A stretch of DNA of 64,000 nt from Osmia lignaria lignaria. Its lineage: Eukaryota > Arthropoda > Insecta > Hymenoptera > Megachilidae. A program made the position numbers and the translations under genes. Of this stretch, positions 23,429 through 35,549 are shown one piece after another; positions within the stretch are counted from its first letter, which is position 1, and each line of letters begins with the position of its first letter. A model generated the notes under the pieces. That model was not told the origin of the DNA and did no database searches. It worked only from the letters and a program-made list of their open reading frames with translations. The stretch is from NCBI RefSeq assembly GCF_051020975.1, contig NW_027478166.1, positions 12,525,501 to 12,589,500 on the forward strand. The letters are read 5' to 3'.

Positions 23429-26326
23429 TCAGAAGCGTAGTTTTCGAGATATATCGAGATATTTAAAAGTTCCGAAGCCGCACCAACATAATAGAGATAC
23501 AGAACCACCGTGGCCCCTTTCTTTGAGATAACTCTGCACTATTGCGACCTGCAAATGCCACTTCCAGCTTAGCTGTGCAGAAGAAGAACAACAAGAAGAA
23601 GAAATATCTCGAAATATGTCCGTCAGGCCCCTTCCCTTGAGATAAATCTGCAAATATCTCGGAAACGAAGTGAGCTATGGCAAAATGTTAAGAGACCTTT
23701 TTTGTAGAGAATTAAGTTTCCTACTTTTTATGTTCTATGATATTTTTTGATCAGATGCGTAGTTCTCGAGATATATCAAGATATATAAAAGTTCCGAAGC
23801 CGCACCAACATAATAGAGATACAGAAACACCGTGGCCCCTTTCTTTGAGATAACTCTGCACTATTGCGAGCTGGAAATGCCACTTCCAGTTTAGCTGTGC
23901 AGAAGAAGAACAACAAGAAGAAGAAATATCTCGAAATATGTCCGTCAGGCCCCTTCCCTTGAGATAAATCTGCAAATATCTCGGAAACGAAGCGAGCTAT
24001 GGCAAAATGTTAAGAGACCTTTTTTGTAGAGAATTAAGTTTCCTACTTTTTATGTTGTATGATATTTTTTGATCAGATGCGTAGTTCTCGAGATATATCA
24101 AGATATTTAAAAGTTCCGCAGCCGCACCAACATAATAGAGATACAGAAACACCGTGGCCCCTTTCTTCGAGATAACCCTGCACTATTGCGGGCTGGAAAT
24201 GCCACTTCCAGTTTAGATGTGCAGAAGAAGAACAACAAGAAGAAGAAATATCTCGAAATATGTCCGTCAGGCCCCATCCCTTGAGATATATCTGCAAATA
24301 TCTCGGAAACCAATCGAGCTATGGCAAAATCTTAAGAGACCTTTTTTGTAGAGAACTATGTTTCCTACAATTTATGTTGTATGATATTTTTTGATCAGAA
24401 GCGTAGTTTTCGAGATATATCGAGATATTTTAAAGTTCCGAAGCCGCACCAACATAATAGAGATACAGAAACACCGTGGCCCCTTTCTTTGAGATAACTC
24501 TGCACTATTGCGAGCTGGAAATGCCACTTCCAGTTTAGCTGTGCAGAAGAAGAACAACAAGAAGAAGAAATATCTCGAAATATGTCCGTCAGGCCCCTTC
24601 CCCTGAGATAAATCTTCAAATATCTCGGAAACGAAGCGAGCTATGGCAAAATGTTAAGAGACCTTTTTTGTAGAGAATTAAGTTTCCTACTTTTTACGTT
24701 CTATGATATTTTTTGATCAGATGCGTAGTTCTCGAGATGTATCAAGATATTTAAAAGTTCCGAAGCCGCACCAACATAATAGAGATACAGAAACACCGTG
24801 GCCCCTTTCTTTGAGATAACTCTGCGCTATTGCGAGCTGGAAATGCCACTTCCAGTTTAGCTGTGCAGAAGAAGAACAACAAGAAGAAGAAATATCTCGA
24901 AATATGTCCGTCAGGCCCCTTCCCTTGAGATACATCTGCAAATATCTCGGAAACGAAGCGAGCTATGGCAAAATGTTAAGAGACCTTTTTTGTAGAGAAT
25001 TATGTTTCCTACAATTTACGTTCTATGATATTTTTTGATCAGAAGCGTAGTTTTCGAGATATATCGAGATATTTAAAAGTTCCGAAGCCGCACCAACATA
25101 ATAGAGATACAGAACCACCGTGGCCCCTTTCTTTGAGATAACTCTGCACTATTGCGACCTGGAAATGCCACTTCCAGCTTAGCTGTGCAGAAGAAGAACA
25201 ACAAGAAGAAGAAATATCTCGAAATATGTCCGTCAGGCCCCTTCCCTTGAGATAAATCTGCAAATATCTCGGAAACGAAGCGAGCTATGGCAAAATGTTA
25301 AGAGACCTTTTTTGTAGAGAATTAAGTTTCCTACTTTTTATGTTCTATGATATTTTCTGATCAGATGCGTAGTTCTCCAGATGTATCAAGATATTTAAAA
25401 GTTCCGAAGCCGCACCAACATAATAGAGATACAGAAACACCGTGGCCCCTTTCTTTGAGATAACTCCGCGCTATTGCGAGCTGGAAATGCCACTTCCAGT
25501 TTAGATGTGCAGAAGAAGAACAACAAGAAGAAGAAATATCTCGAAATATGTCCGTCAGGCCCCATCCCTTGAGATATATCTGCAAATATCTCGGAAACCA
25601 ATCGAGCTATGGCAAAATCTTAAGAGACCTTTTTTGTAGAGAACTATGTTTCCTACAATTTATGTTCTATGATATTTTTTGATCAGAAGCGTAGTTTTCG
25701 AGATATATCGAGATATTTAAAAGTTCCGAAGCCGCACCAACATAATAGAGATACAGAAACACCGTGGCCCCTTTCTTTGAGATAACTCTGCACTATTGCG
25801 AGCTGGAAATGCCACTTCCAGTTTAGCTGTGCAGAAGAAGAACAACAAGAAGAAGAAATATCTCGAAATATGTCCGTCAGGCCCCTTCCCCTGAGATAAA
25901 TCTTCAAATATCTCGGAAACGAAGCGAGCTATGGCAAAATGTTAAGAGACCTTTTTTGTAGAGAATTAAGTTTCCTACTTTTTATGTTCTATGATATTTT
26001 TTGATCAGATGCGTAGTTCTCGAGATGTATCAAGATATTTAAAAGTTCCGAAGCCGCACCAACATAATAGAGATACAGAAACACCGTGGCCCCTTTCTTT
26101 GAGATAACTCTGCGCTATTGCGAGCTGGAAATGCCACTTCCAGTTTAGCTGTGCAGAAGAAGAACAACAAGAAGAAGAAATATCTCGAAATATGTCCGTC
26201 AGGCCCCTTCCCTTGAGATACATCTGCAAATATCTCGGAAACGAAGCGGGCTATGGCAAAATGTTAAGAGACCTTTTTTGTAGAGAATTATGTTTCCTAC
26301 AATTTACGTTCTATGATATTTTTTGA
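23429..26326 (+). repeat. 9-monomer higher-order unit (2,898 bp)
   Basis: Members in order: E (23429), a B monomer with ATATATAAAAG (23751), D (24073), A with CCCTGAGATAAATCTTC (24395), B with AGATGTATCAAG (24717), E (25039), D hybrid (25361), A (25683), B (26005). The last eight fall into a 4-monomer sub-repeat: 24395 onward matches 25683 onward at offset 1,288. The unit recurs immediately to the right with one extra monomer. Confidence 0.9.
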
Positions 26327-29300
26327 TCAGAAGCGTAGTTTTCGAGATATATCGAGATATTTAAAAGTTCCGAAGCCGCACCAACATAATAGAGATACAG
26401 AACCACCGTGGCCCCTTTCTTTGAGATAACTCTGCACTATTGCGACCTGCAAATGCCACTTCCAGCTTAGCTGTGCAGAAGAAGAACAACAAGAAGAAGA
26501 AATATCTCGAAATATGTCCGTCAGGCCCCTTCCCTTGAGATAAATCTGCAAATATCTCGGAAACGAAGCGAGCTATGGCAAAATGTTAAGAGACCTTTTT
26601 TGTAGAGAATTAAGTTTCCTACTTTTTATGTTCTATGATATTTTTTGATCAGATGCGTAGTTCTCGAGATATATCAAGATATATAAAAGTTCCGAAGCCG
26701 CACCAACATAATAGAGATACAGAAACACCGTGGCCCCTTTCTTTGAGATAACTCTGCACTATTGCGAGCTGGAAATGCCACTTCCAGTTTAGCTGTGCAG
26801 AAGAAGAACAACAAGAAGAAGAAATATCTCGAAATATGTCCGTCAGGCCCCTTCCCTTGAGATAAATCTGCAAATATCTCGGAAACGAAGCGAGCTATGG
26901 CAAAATGTTAAGAGACCTTTTTTGTAGAGAATTAAGTTTCCTACTTTTTATGTTGTATGATATTTTTTGATCAGATGCGTAGTTCTCGAGATATATCAAG
27001 ATATATAAAAGTTCCGAAGCCGCACCAACATAATAGAGATACAGAAACACCGTGGCCCCTTTCTTTGAGATAACTCTGCACTATTGCGAGCTGGAAATGC
27101 CACTTCCAGTTTAGCTGTGCAGAAGAAGAACAACAAGAAGAAGAAATATCTCGAAATATGTCCGTCAGGCCCCTTCCCTTGAGATAAATCTGCAAATATC
27201 TCGGAAACGAAGCGAGCTATGGCAAAATGTTAAGAGACCTTTTTTGTAGAGAATTAAGTTTCCTACTTTTTATGTTGTATGATATTTTTTGATCAGATGC
27301 GTAGTTCTCGAGATATATCAAGATATTTAAAAGTTCCGCAGCCGCACCAACATAATAGAGATACAGAAACACCGTGGCCCCTTTCTTCGAGATAACCCTG
27401 CACTATTGCGGGCTGGAAATGCCACTTCCAGTTTAGATGTGCAGAAGAAGAACAACAAGAAGAAGAAATATCTCGAAATATGTCCGTCAGGCCCCATCCC
27501 TTGAGATATATCTGCAAATATCTCGGAAACCAATCGAGCTATGGCAAAATCTTAAGAGACCTTTTTTGTAGAGAACTATGTTTCCTACAATTTATGTTCT
27601 ATGATATTTTTTGATCAGAAGCGTAGTTTTCGAGATATATCGAGATATTTAAAAGTTCCGAAGCCGCACCAACATAATAGAGATACAGAAACACCGTGGC
27701 CCCTTTCTTTGAGATAACTCTGCACTATTGCGAGCTGGAAATGCCACTTCCAGTTTAGCTGTGCAGAAGAAGAACAACAAGAAGAAGAAATATCTCGAAA
27801 TATGTCCGTCAGGCCCCTTCCCCTGAGATAAATCTTCAAATATCTCGGAAACGAAGCGAGCTATGGCAAAATGTTAAGAGACCTTTTTTGTAGAGAATTA
27901 AGTTTCCTACTTTTTACGTTCTATGATATTTTTTGATCAGATGCGTAGTTCTCGAGATGTATCAAGATATTTAAAAGTTCCGAAGCCGCACCAACATAAT
28001 AGAGATACAGAAACACCGTGGCCCCTTTCTTTGAGATAACTCTGCGCTATTGCGAGCTGGAAATGCCACTTCCAGTTTAGCTGTGCAGAAGAAGAACAAC
28101 AAGAAGAAGAAATATCTCGAAATATGTCCGTCAGGCCCCTTCCCTTGAGATACATCTGCAAATATCTCGGAAACGAAGCGAGCTATGGCAAAATGTTAAG
28201 AGACCTTTTTTGTAGAGAATTATGTTTCCTACAATTTACGTTCTATGATATTTTTTGATCAGAAGCGTAGTTTTCGAGATATATCGAGATATTTAAAAGT
28301 TCCGAAGCCGCACCAACATAATAGAGATACAGAACCACCGTGGCCCCTTTCTTTGAGATAACTCTGCACTATTGCGACCTGGAAATGCCACTTCCAGCTT
28401 AGCTGTGCAGAAGAAGAACAACAAGAAGAAGAAATATCTCGAAATATGTCCGTCAGGCCCCTTCCCTTGAGATAAATCTGCAAATATCTCGGAAACGAAG
28501 CGAGCTATGGCAAAATGTTAAGAGACCTTTTTTGTAGAGAATTAAGTTTCCTACTTTTTATGTTCTATGATATTTTTTGATCAGATGCGTAGTTCTCCAG
28601 ATGTATCAAGATATTTAAAAGTTCCGAAGCCGCACCAACATAATAGAGATACAGAAACACCGTGGCCCCTTTCTTTGAGATAACTCCGCGCTATTGCGAG
28701 CTGGAAATGCCACTTCCAGTTTAGATGTGCAGAAGAAGAACAACAAGAAGAAGAAATATCTCGAAATATGTCCGTCAGGCCCCATCCCTTGAGATATATC
28801 TGCAAATATCTCGGAAACCAATCGAGCTATGGCAAAATCTTAAGAGACCTTTTTTGTAGAGAACTATGTTTCCTACAATTTATGTTCTATGATATTTTTT
28901 GATCAGAAGCGTAGTTTTCGAGATATATCGAGATATTTAAAAGTTCCGAAGCCGCACCAACATAATAGAGATACAGAAACACCGTGGCCCCTTTCTTTGA
29001 GATAACTCTGCACTATTGCGAGCTGGAAATGCCACTTCCAGTTTAGCTGTGCAGAAGAAGAACAACAAGAAGAAGAAATATCTCGAAATATGTCCGTCAG
29101 GCCCCTTCCCCTGAGATAAATCTTCAAATATCTCGGAAACGAAGCGAGCTATGGCAAAATGTTAAGAGACCTTTTTTGTAGAGAATTAAGTTTCCTACTT
29201 TTTATGTTCTATGATATTTTTTGATCAGATGCGTAGTTCTCGAGATGTATCAAGATATTTAAAAGTTCCGAAGCCGCACCAACATAATAGAGATACAGAA

Positions 29301-29546
29301 ACACCGTGGCCCCTTTCTTTGAGATAACTCTGCGCTATTGCGAGCTGGAAATGCCACTTCCAGTTTAGCTGTGCAGAAGAAGAACAACAAGAAGAAGAAA
29401 TATCTCGAAATATGTCCGTCAGGCCCCTTCCCTTGAGATACATCTGCAAATATCTCGGAAACGAAGCGGGCTATGGCAAAATGTTAAGAGACCTTTTTTG
29501 TAGAGAATTATGTTTCCTACAATTTACGTTCTATGATATTTTTTGA
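26327..29546 (+). repeat. 10-monomer higher-order unit (3,220 bp)
   Basis: Same order as 23429-26326, except that the ATATATAAAAG monomer is present twice (26649 and 26971). From the D monomer onward, 24073 to about 26600 matches 27293 to about 29820 at offset 3,220 with very few differences, for example ATGTTGTATG at 24374 against ATGTTCTATG at 27594, and ATTTTCTGATC near 25352 against ATTTTTTGATC. This is among the most recent-looking duplications in the window. Confidence 0.9.
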
Positions 29547-32500
29547 TCAGAAGCGTAGTTTTCGAGATATATCGAGATATTTAAAAGTTCCGAAGCCGCA
29601 CCAACATAATAGAGATACAGAACCACCGTGGCCCCTTTCTTTGAGATAACTCTGCACTATTGCGACCTGCAAATGCCACTTCCAGCTTAGCTGTGCAGAA
29701 GAAGAACAACAAGAAGAAGAAATATCTCGAAATATGTCCGTCAGGCCCCTTCCCTTGAGATAAATCTGCAAATATCTCGGAAACGAAGCGAGCTATGGCA
29801 AAATGTTAAGAGACCTTTTTTGTAGAGAATTAAGTTTCCTACTTTTTATGTTCTATGATATTTTTTGATCAGATGCGTAGTTCTCCAGATGTATCAAGAT
29901 ATTTAAAAGTTCCGAAGCCGCACCAACATAATAGAGATACAGAAACACCGTGGCCCCTTTCTTTGAGATAACTCCGCGCTATTGCGAGCTGGAAATGCCA
30001 CTTCCAGTTTAGCTGTGCAGAAGAAGAACAACAAGAAGAAGAAATATCTCGAAATATGTCCGTCAGGCCCCTTCCCCTGAGATAAATCTTCAAATATCTC
30101 GGAAACGAAGCGAGCTATGGCAAAATGTTAAGCGACCTTTTTTGTAGAGAATTAAGTTTCCTACTTTTTATGTTCTATGATATTTTTTGATCAGATGCGT
30201 AGTTCTCGAGATGTATCAAGATATTTAAAAGTTCCGAAGCCGCACCAACATAATAGAGATACAGAAACACCGTGGCCCCTTTCTTTGAGATAACTCTGCG
30301 CTATTGCGAGCTGGAAATGCCACTTCCAGTTTAGCTGTGCAGAAGAAGAACAACAAGAAGAAGAAATATCTCGAAATATGTCCGTCAGGCCCCTTCCCTT
30401 GAGATACATCTGCAAATATCTCGGAAACGAAGCGAGCTATGGCAAAATGTTAAGAGACCTTTTTTGTAGAGAATTATGTTTCCTACAATTTACGTTCTAT
30501 GATATTTTTTGATCAGAAGCGTAGTTTTCGAGATATATCGAGATATTTAAAAGTTCCGAAGCCGCACCAACATAATAGAGATACAGAACCACCGTGGCCC
30601 CTTTCTTTGAGATAACTCTGCACTATTGCGACCTGCAAATGCCACTTCCAGCTTAGCTGTGCAGAAGAAGAACAACAAGAAGAAGAAATATCTCGAAATA
30701 TGTCCGTCAGGCCCCTTCCCTTGAGATAAATCTGCAAATATCTCGGAAACGAAGCGAGCTATGGCAAAATGTTAAGAGACCTTTTTTGTAGAGAATTAAG
30801 TTTCCTACTTTTTATCTTCTATGATATTTTTTGATCAGATGCGTAGTTCTCGAGATATATCAAGATATTTAAAAGTTCCGAAGCCGCACCAACATAATAG
30901 AGATACAGAAACACCGTGGCCCCTTTCTTCGAGATAACTCTGCACTATTGCGGGCTGGAAATGCCACTTCCAGTTTAGATGTGCAGAAGAAGAACAACAA
31001 GAAGAAGAAATATCTCGAAATATGTCCGTCAGGCCCCATCCCTTGAGATATATCTGCAAATATCTCGGAAACCAATCGAGCTATGGCAAAATCTTAAGAG
31101 ACCTTTTTTGTAGAGAACTATGTTTCCTGCAATTTATGTTCTATGATATTTTTTGATCAGAAGCGTAGTTTTCGAGATATATCGAGATATTTAAAAGTTC
31201 CGAAGCCGCACCAACATAATAGAGATACAGAAACACCGTGGCCCCTTTCTTTGAGATAACTCTGCACTGTTCCGAGCTGGAAATGCCACTTCCAGTTTAG
31301 CTGTGCAGAAGAAGAACAACAAGAAGAAGAAATATATCGAAATATGTCCGTCAGGCACCTTCCCTTGAGATAAATCTGCAAATATCTCGGAAACCAAGCG
31401 AGCTAAGGCAAAATGTTAAGAGACCTTTTTTGTAGAGAATTAAGTTTCCTACTTTTTATGTTGTATGATATTTTTTGATCAGATGCGTAGTTCTCGAGAT
31501 ATATCAAGATATTTAAAAGGTCCGACGCCGCACCAACATAATAGAGATACAGAAACACCGTGGCCCCTTTCTTTGAGATAACTCTGCACTATTGCGAGCT
31601 GGAAATGCCACTTCCAGTTTAGCTGTGCAGAAGAAGAACAACAAGAAGAAGAAATATCTCGAAATATGTCCGTCGGGCCCCTTCCCTTGAGATACATCTG
31701 CAAATATCTCGGAAACGAAGCGAGCTATGGCAAAATGTTAAGAGACCTTTTTTGTAGAGAATTATGTTTCCTACAATTTACGTTCTATGATATTTTTTGA
31801 TCAGAAGCGTAGTTTTCGAGATATATCGAGATATTTAAAAGTTCCGAAGCCGCACCAACATAATAGAGATACAGAACCACCGTGGCCCCTTTCTTTGAGA
31901 TAACTCTGCACTATTGCGACCTGCAAATGCCACTTCCAGCTTAGCTGTGCAGAAGAAGAACAACAAGAAGAAGAAATATCTCGAAATATGTCCGTCAGGC
32001 CCCTTCCCTTGAGATAAATCTGCAAATATCTCGGAAACGAAGCGAGCTATGGCAAAATGTTAAGAGACCTTTTTTGTAGAGAATTAAGTTTCCTACTTTT
32101 TATGTTCTATGATATTTTTTGATCAGATGCGTAGTTCTCGAGATATATCAAGATATTTAAAAGTTCCGAAGCCGCACCAACATAATAGAGATACAGAAAC
32201 ACCGTGGCCCCTTTCTTCGAGATAACTCTGCACTATTGCGGGCTGGAAATGCCACTTCCAGTTTAGATGTGCAGAAGAAGAACAACAAGAAGAAGAAATA
32301 TCTCGAAATATGTCCGTAAGGCCCCATCCCTTGAGATATATCTGCAAATATCTCGGAAACCAATCGAGCTATGGCAAAATCTTAAGAGACCTTTTTTGTA
32401 GAGAACTATGTTTCCTACAATTTATGTTCTATGATATTTTTTGATCAGAAGCGTAGTTTTCGAGATATATCGAGATATTTAAAAGTTCCGAAGCCGCACC

Positions 32501-33410
32501 AACATAATAGAGATACAGAAACACCGTGGCCCCTTTCTTTGAGATAACTCTGCACTATTGCGAGCTGGAAATGCCACTTCCAGTTTAGCTGTGCAGAAGA
32601 AGAACAACAAGAAGAAGAAATATCTCGAAATATGTCCGTCGGGCCCCTTCCCTTGAGATACATCTGCAAATATCTCGGAAACGAAGCGAGCTATGGCAAA
32701 ATGTTAAGAGACCTTTTTTGTAGAGAATTATGTTTCCTACAATTTACGTTCTATGATATTTTTTGATCAGAAGCGTAGTTTTCGAGATATATCGAGATAT
32801 TTAAAAGTTCCGAAGCCGCACCAACATAATAGAGATACAGAACCACCGTGGCCCCTTTCTTTGAGATAACTCTGCACTATTGCGACCTGCAAATGCCACT
32901 TCCAGCTTAGCTGTGCAGAAGAAGAACAACAAGAAGAAGAAATATCTCGAAATATGTCCGTCAGGCCCCTTCCCTTGAGATAAATCTGCAAATATCTCGG
33001 AAACGAAGCGAGCTATGGCAAAATCTTAAGAGACCTTTTTTGTAGAGAATTAAGTTTCCTACTTTTTATGTTCTATGATATTTTTTGATCAGATGCGTAG
33101 TTCTCGAGATATATCAAGAGATTTAAAAGTTCCGAAGCCGCACCAACATAATAGAGATACAGAAACACCGTGGCCCCTTTCTTCGAGATAACTCTGCACT
33201 GTTGCGAGCTGTAAATGCCACTTCCAGCTTAGCTGTGCAGAAGAAGAACAACAAGAAGAAGAAATAGCTCGAAATATGTCCGTCAGGCCCCTTCCCCTGA
33301 GATAAATCTTCAAATATCTCGGAAACGAAGCGAGCTATGGCAAAATGTTAAGAGACCTTTTTTGTAGAGAATTAAGTTTCCTACTTTTTATGTTCTATGA
33401 TATTTTTTGA
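29547..33410 (+). repeat. Partial third copy and short repeats
   Basis: It starts like the preceding unit (E at 29547). The next monomer (29869) joins a B start with AGATGTATCAAG to an end like the CCCTGAGATAAATCTTC monomer. E monomers at 30513, 31801 and 32767 lie 1,288 and 966 bp apart; D monomers at 30835 and 32123 lie 1,288 bp apart. 31479 and 32445 share GTCGGGCCCC. The A/B alternation ends with an A-A pair at 32445/32767. Confidence 0.85.
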
Positions 33411-35549
33411 TCAGATGCGTAGTTCTCGAGATGTATCAAGATATTCAAAAGTTCCGAAGCCGCACCAACATAATAGAGATACAGAAACACCGTGGCCCCT
33501 TTCTTTGAGATAACTCTGCGCTATTGCGAGCTGGAAATGCCACTTCCAGTTTAGCTGTGCAGAAGAAGAACAACAAGATGAAGAAATATCTCGAAATATG
33601 TCCGTCAGGCCCCTTCCCTTGAGATATATCTGGATATATCTCGGAAACGAAACGAGCTATGGCAAAATGTTAAGAGACCTTTTTTGTAGAAAATTATTGT
33701 TCCTACACTTTATGTTCTATGATATTTTTTGATCAGAAGCGTAGTTTTCGAGATATATCGAGATATTTAAAAGTTCCGAAGCCGCACCAACATAATAGAG
33801 ATACAGAAACACCGTGGCCCTTTTCTTTGAGATAACTCTGCACTATTGCGAGCTGGAAATGCCACTTCCAGTTTAGCTGTGCAGAAGAAGAACAACAAGA
33901 AGAAGAAATATCTCGAAATATGTCCGTCAGGCCCCTTCCCCTGAGATAAATCTTCAAATATCTCGGAAACGAAGCGAGCTATGGCAAAATGTTAAGAGAC
34001 ATTTTTTGTAGAAAATTATTGTTCCTACACTTTATGTTCTATGATATTTTTTGATCAGATGCGTAGTTCTCGAGATGTATCAAGATATTTAAAAGTTCCG
34101 AAGCCGCACCAACATAATAGAGATACAGAAACACCGTGGCCCTTTTCTTTGAGATAACTCTGCACTATTGCGAGCTGGAAATGCCACTTCCAGTTTAGCT
34201 GTGCAGAAGAAGAACAACAAGAAGAAGAAATATCTCGAAATATGTCCGTCAGGCCCCTTCCCCTGAGATAAATCTTCAAATATCTCGGAAACGAAGCGAG
34301 CTATGGCAAAATGTTAAGAGACCTTTTTTGTAGAAAATTATTGTTCCTACACTTTATGTTCTATGATATTTTTTGATCAGATGCGTAGTTCTCGAGATGT
34401 ATCAAGATATTTAAAAGTTCCGAAGCCGCACCAACATAATAGAGATACAGAAACACCGTGGCCCCTTTCTTTGAGATAACTCTGCACTATTGCGGGCTGG
34501 AAATGCCACTTCCAGTTTAGATGTGCAGAAGAAGAACAACAAGAAGAAGAAATATCTCGAAATATGTCCGTCAGGCCCCATCCCTTGAAATATATCTGCA
34601 AATATCTCGGAAACCAAACGAGCTATGGCAAAATGTTAAGAGACCTTTTTTGTAGAGAATTAGGTTTCCTACTTTTTATGTTCTATGATATTTTTTGATC
34701 AGATGCGTAGTTCTCGAGATATATCAAGATATTTAAAAGTTCCGAAGCCGCACCAACATAATAGAGATACAGAAACCCCATGGCCCCTTTCTTTGAGATA
34801 ACTCTGCACTATTGCGAGCTGTAAATGCCACGTCCAGCTTAGCTGTGCAGAAGAAGAACAGCAAGAAGAAGAAATATCTCGAAATATGTCCGCCAGGCCC
34901 CTTCCCTTGAGATAAATCTGCCAATATCTCGGAAACGAAGCGAGCTATGGCAAAATGTTAAGAGACCTTTTTTGTAGAGAATTAAGTTTCCTACTTTTTA
35001 TGTTGTATGATATTTTTTGATCAGATGCGTAGTTCTCGAGATATATCAAGATATTTAAAAGGTCCGAAGCCGCACCAACATAATAGATATACAGAAACAC
35101 CGTGGCCCCTTTCTTTGAGATAACTCTGCACTATTGCGAGCTGCAAATGCCACTTCCAGCTTAGCTGTGCAGAAGAAGAACAACAAGAAGAAGAAATATC
35201 TCGAAATATGTCCGTCAGGCCCCTTCCCTTGAGATAAATCTGCAAATATCTCGGAAACGAAGCGAGCTATGGCAAAATGTTAAGAGACCTTTCTTGTAGA
35301 GAATTAAGTTTCCTACTTTTTATGTTCTATGATATTTTTTGATCAGATGCGTAGTTCTCGAGATATATCAAGATATTTTTAAGTTCCGAAGCCGCACCAA
35401 CATAATAGAGATACAGAAACACCGTGGCCCCTTTCTTCGAGATAACTCTGCACTATTGCGGGCTGGAAATGCCACTTCCAGTTTAGATGTGCAGAAGAAG
35501 AACAACAAGAAGAAGAAATATCTCGAAATATGTGCGTCAGGCCCCATCC
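33411..35549 (+). repeat. B-rich stretch with haplotype-C leaders
   Basis: The monomers at 33733, 34055 and 34377 are preceded by a third leader form, AAAATTATTGTTCCTACAC, instead of the A or B leader. This leader feeds both a type-A monomer (33733) and type-B monomers (34055, 34377), so leader and body have been reshuffled. Two late D monomers lie here (34377, 35343). The monomer at 34699 has AACCCCATGG and CACGTCCAG, shared in part with 38885. Confidence 0.85.
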
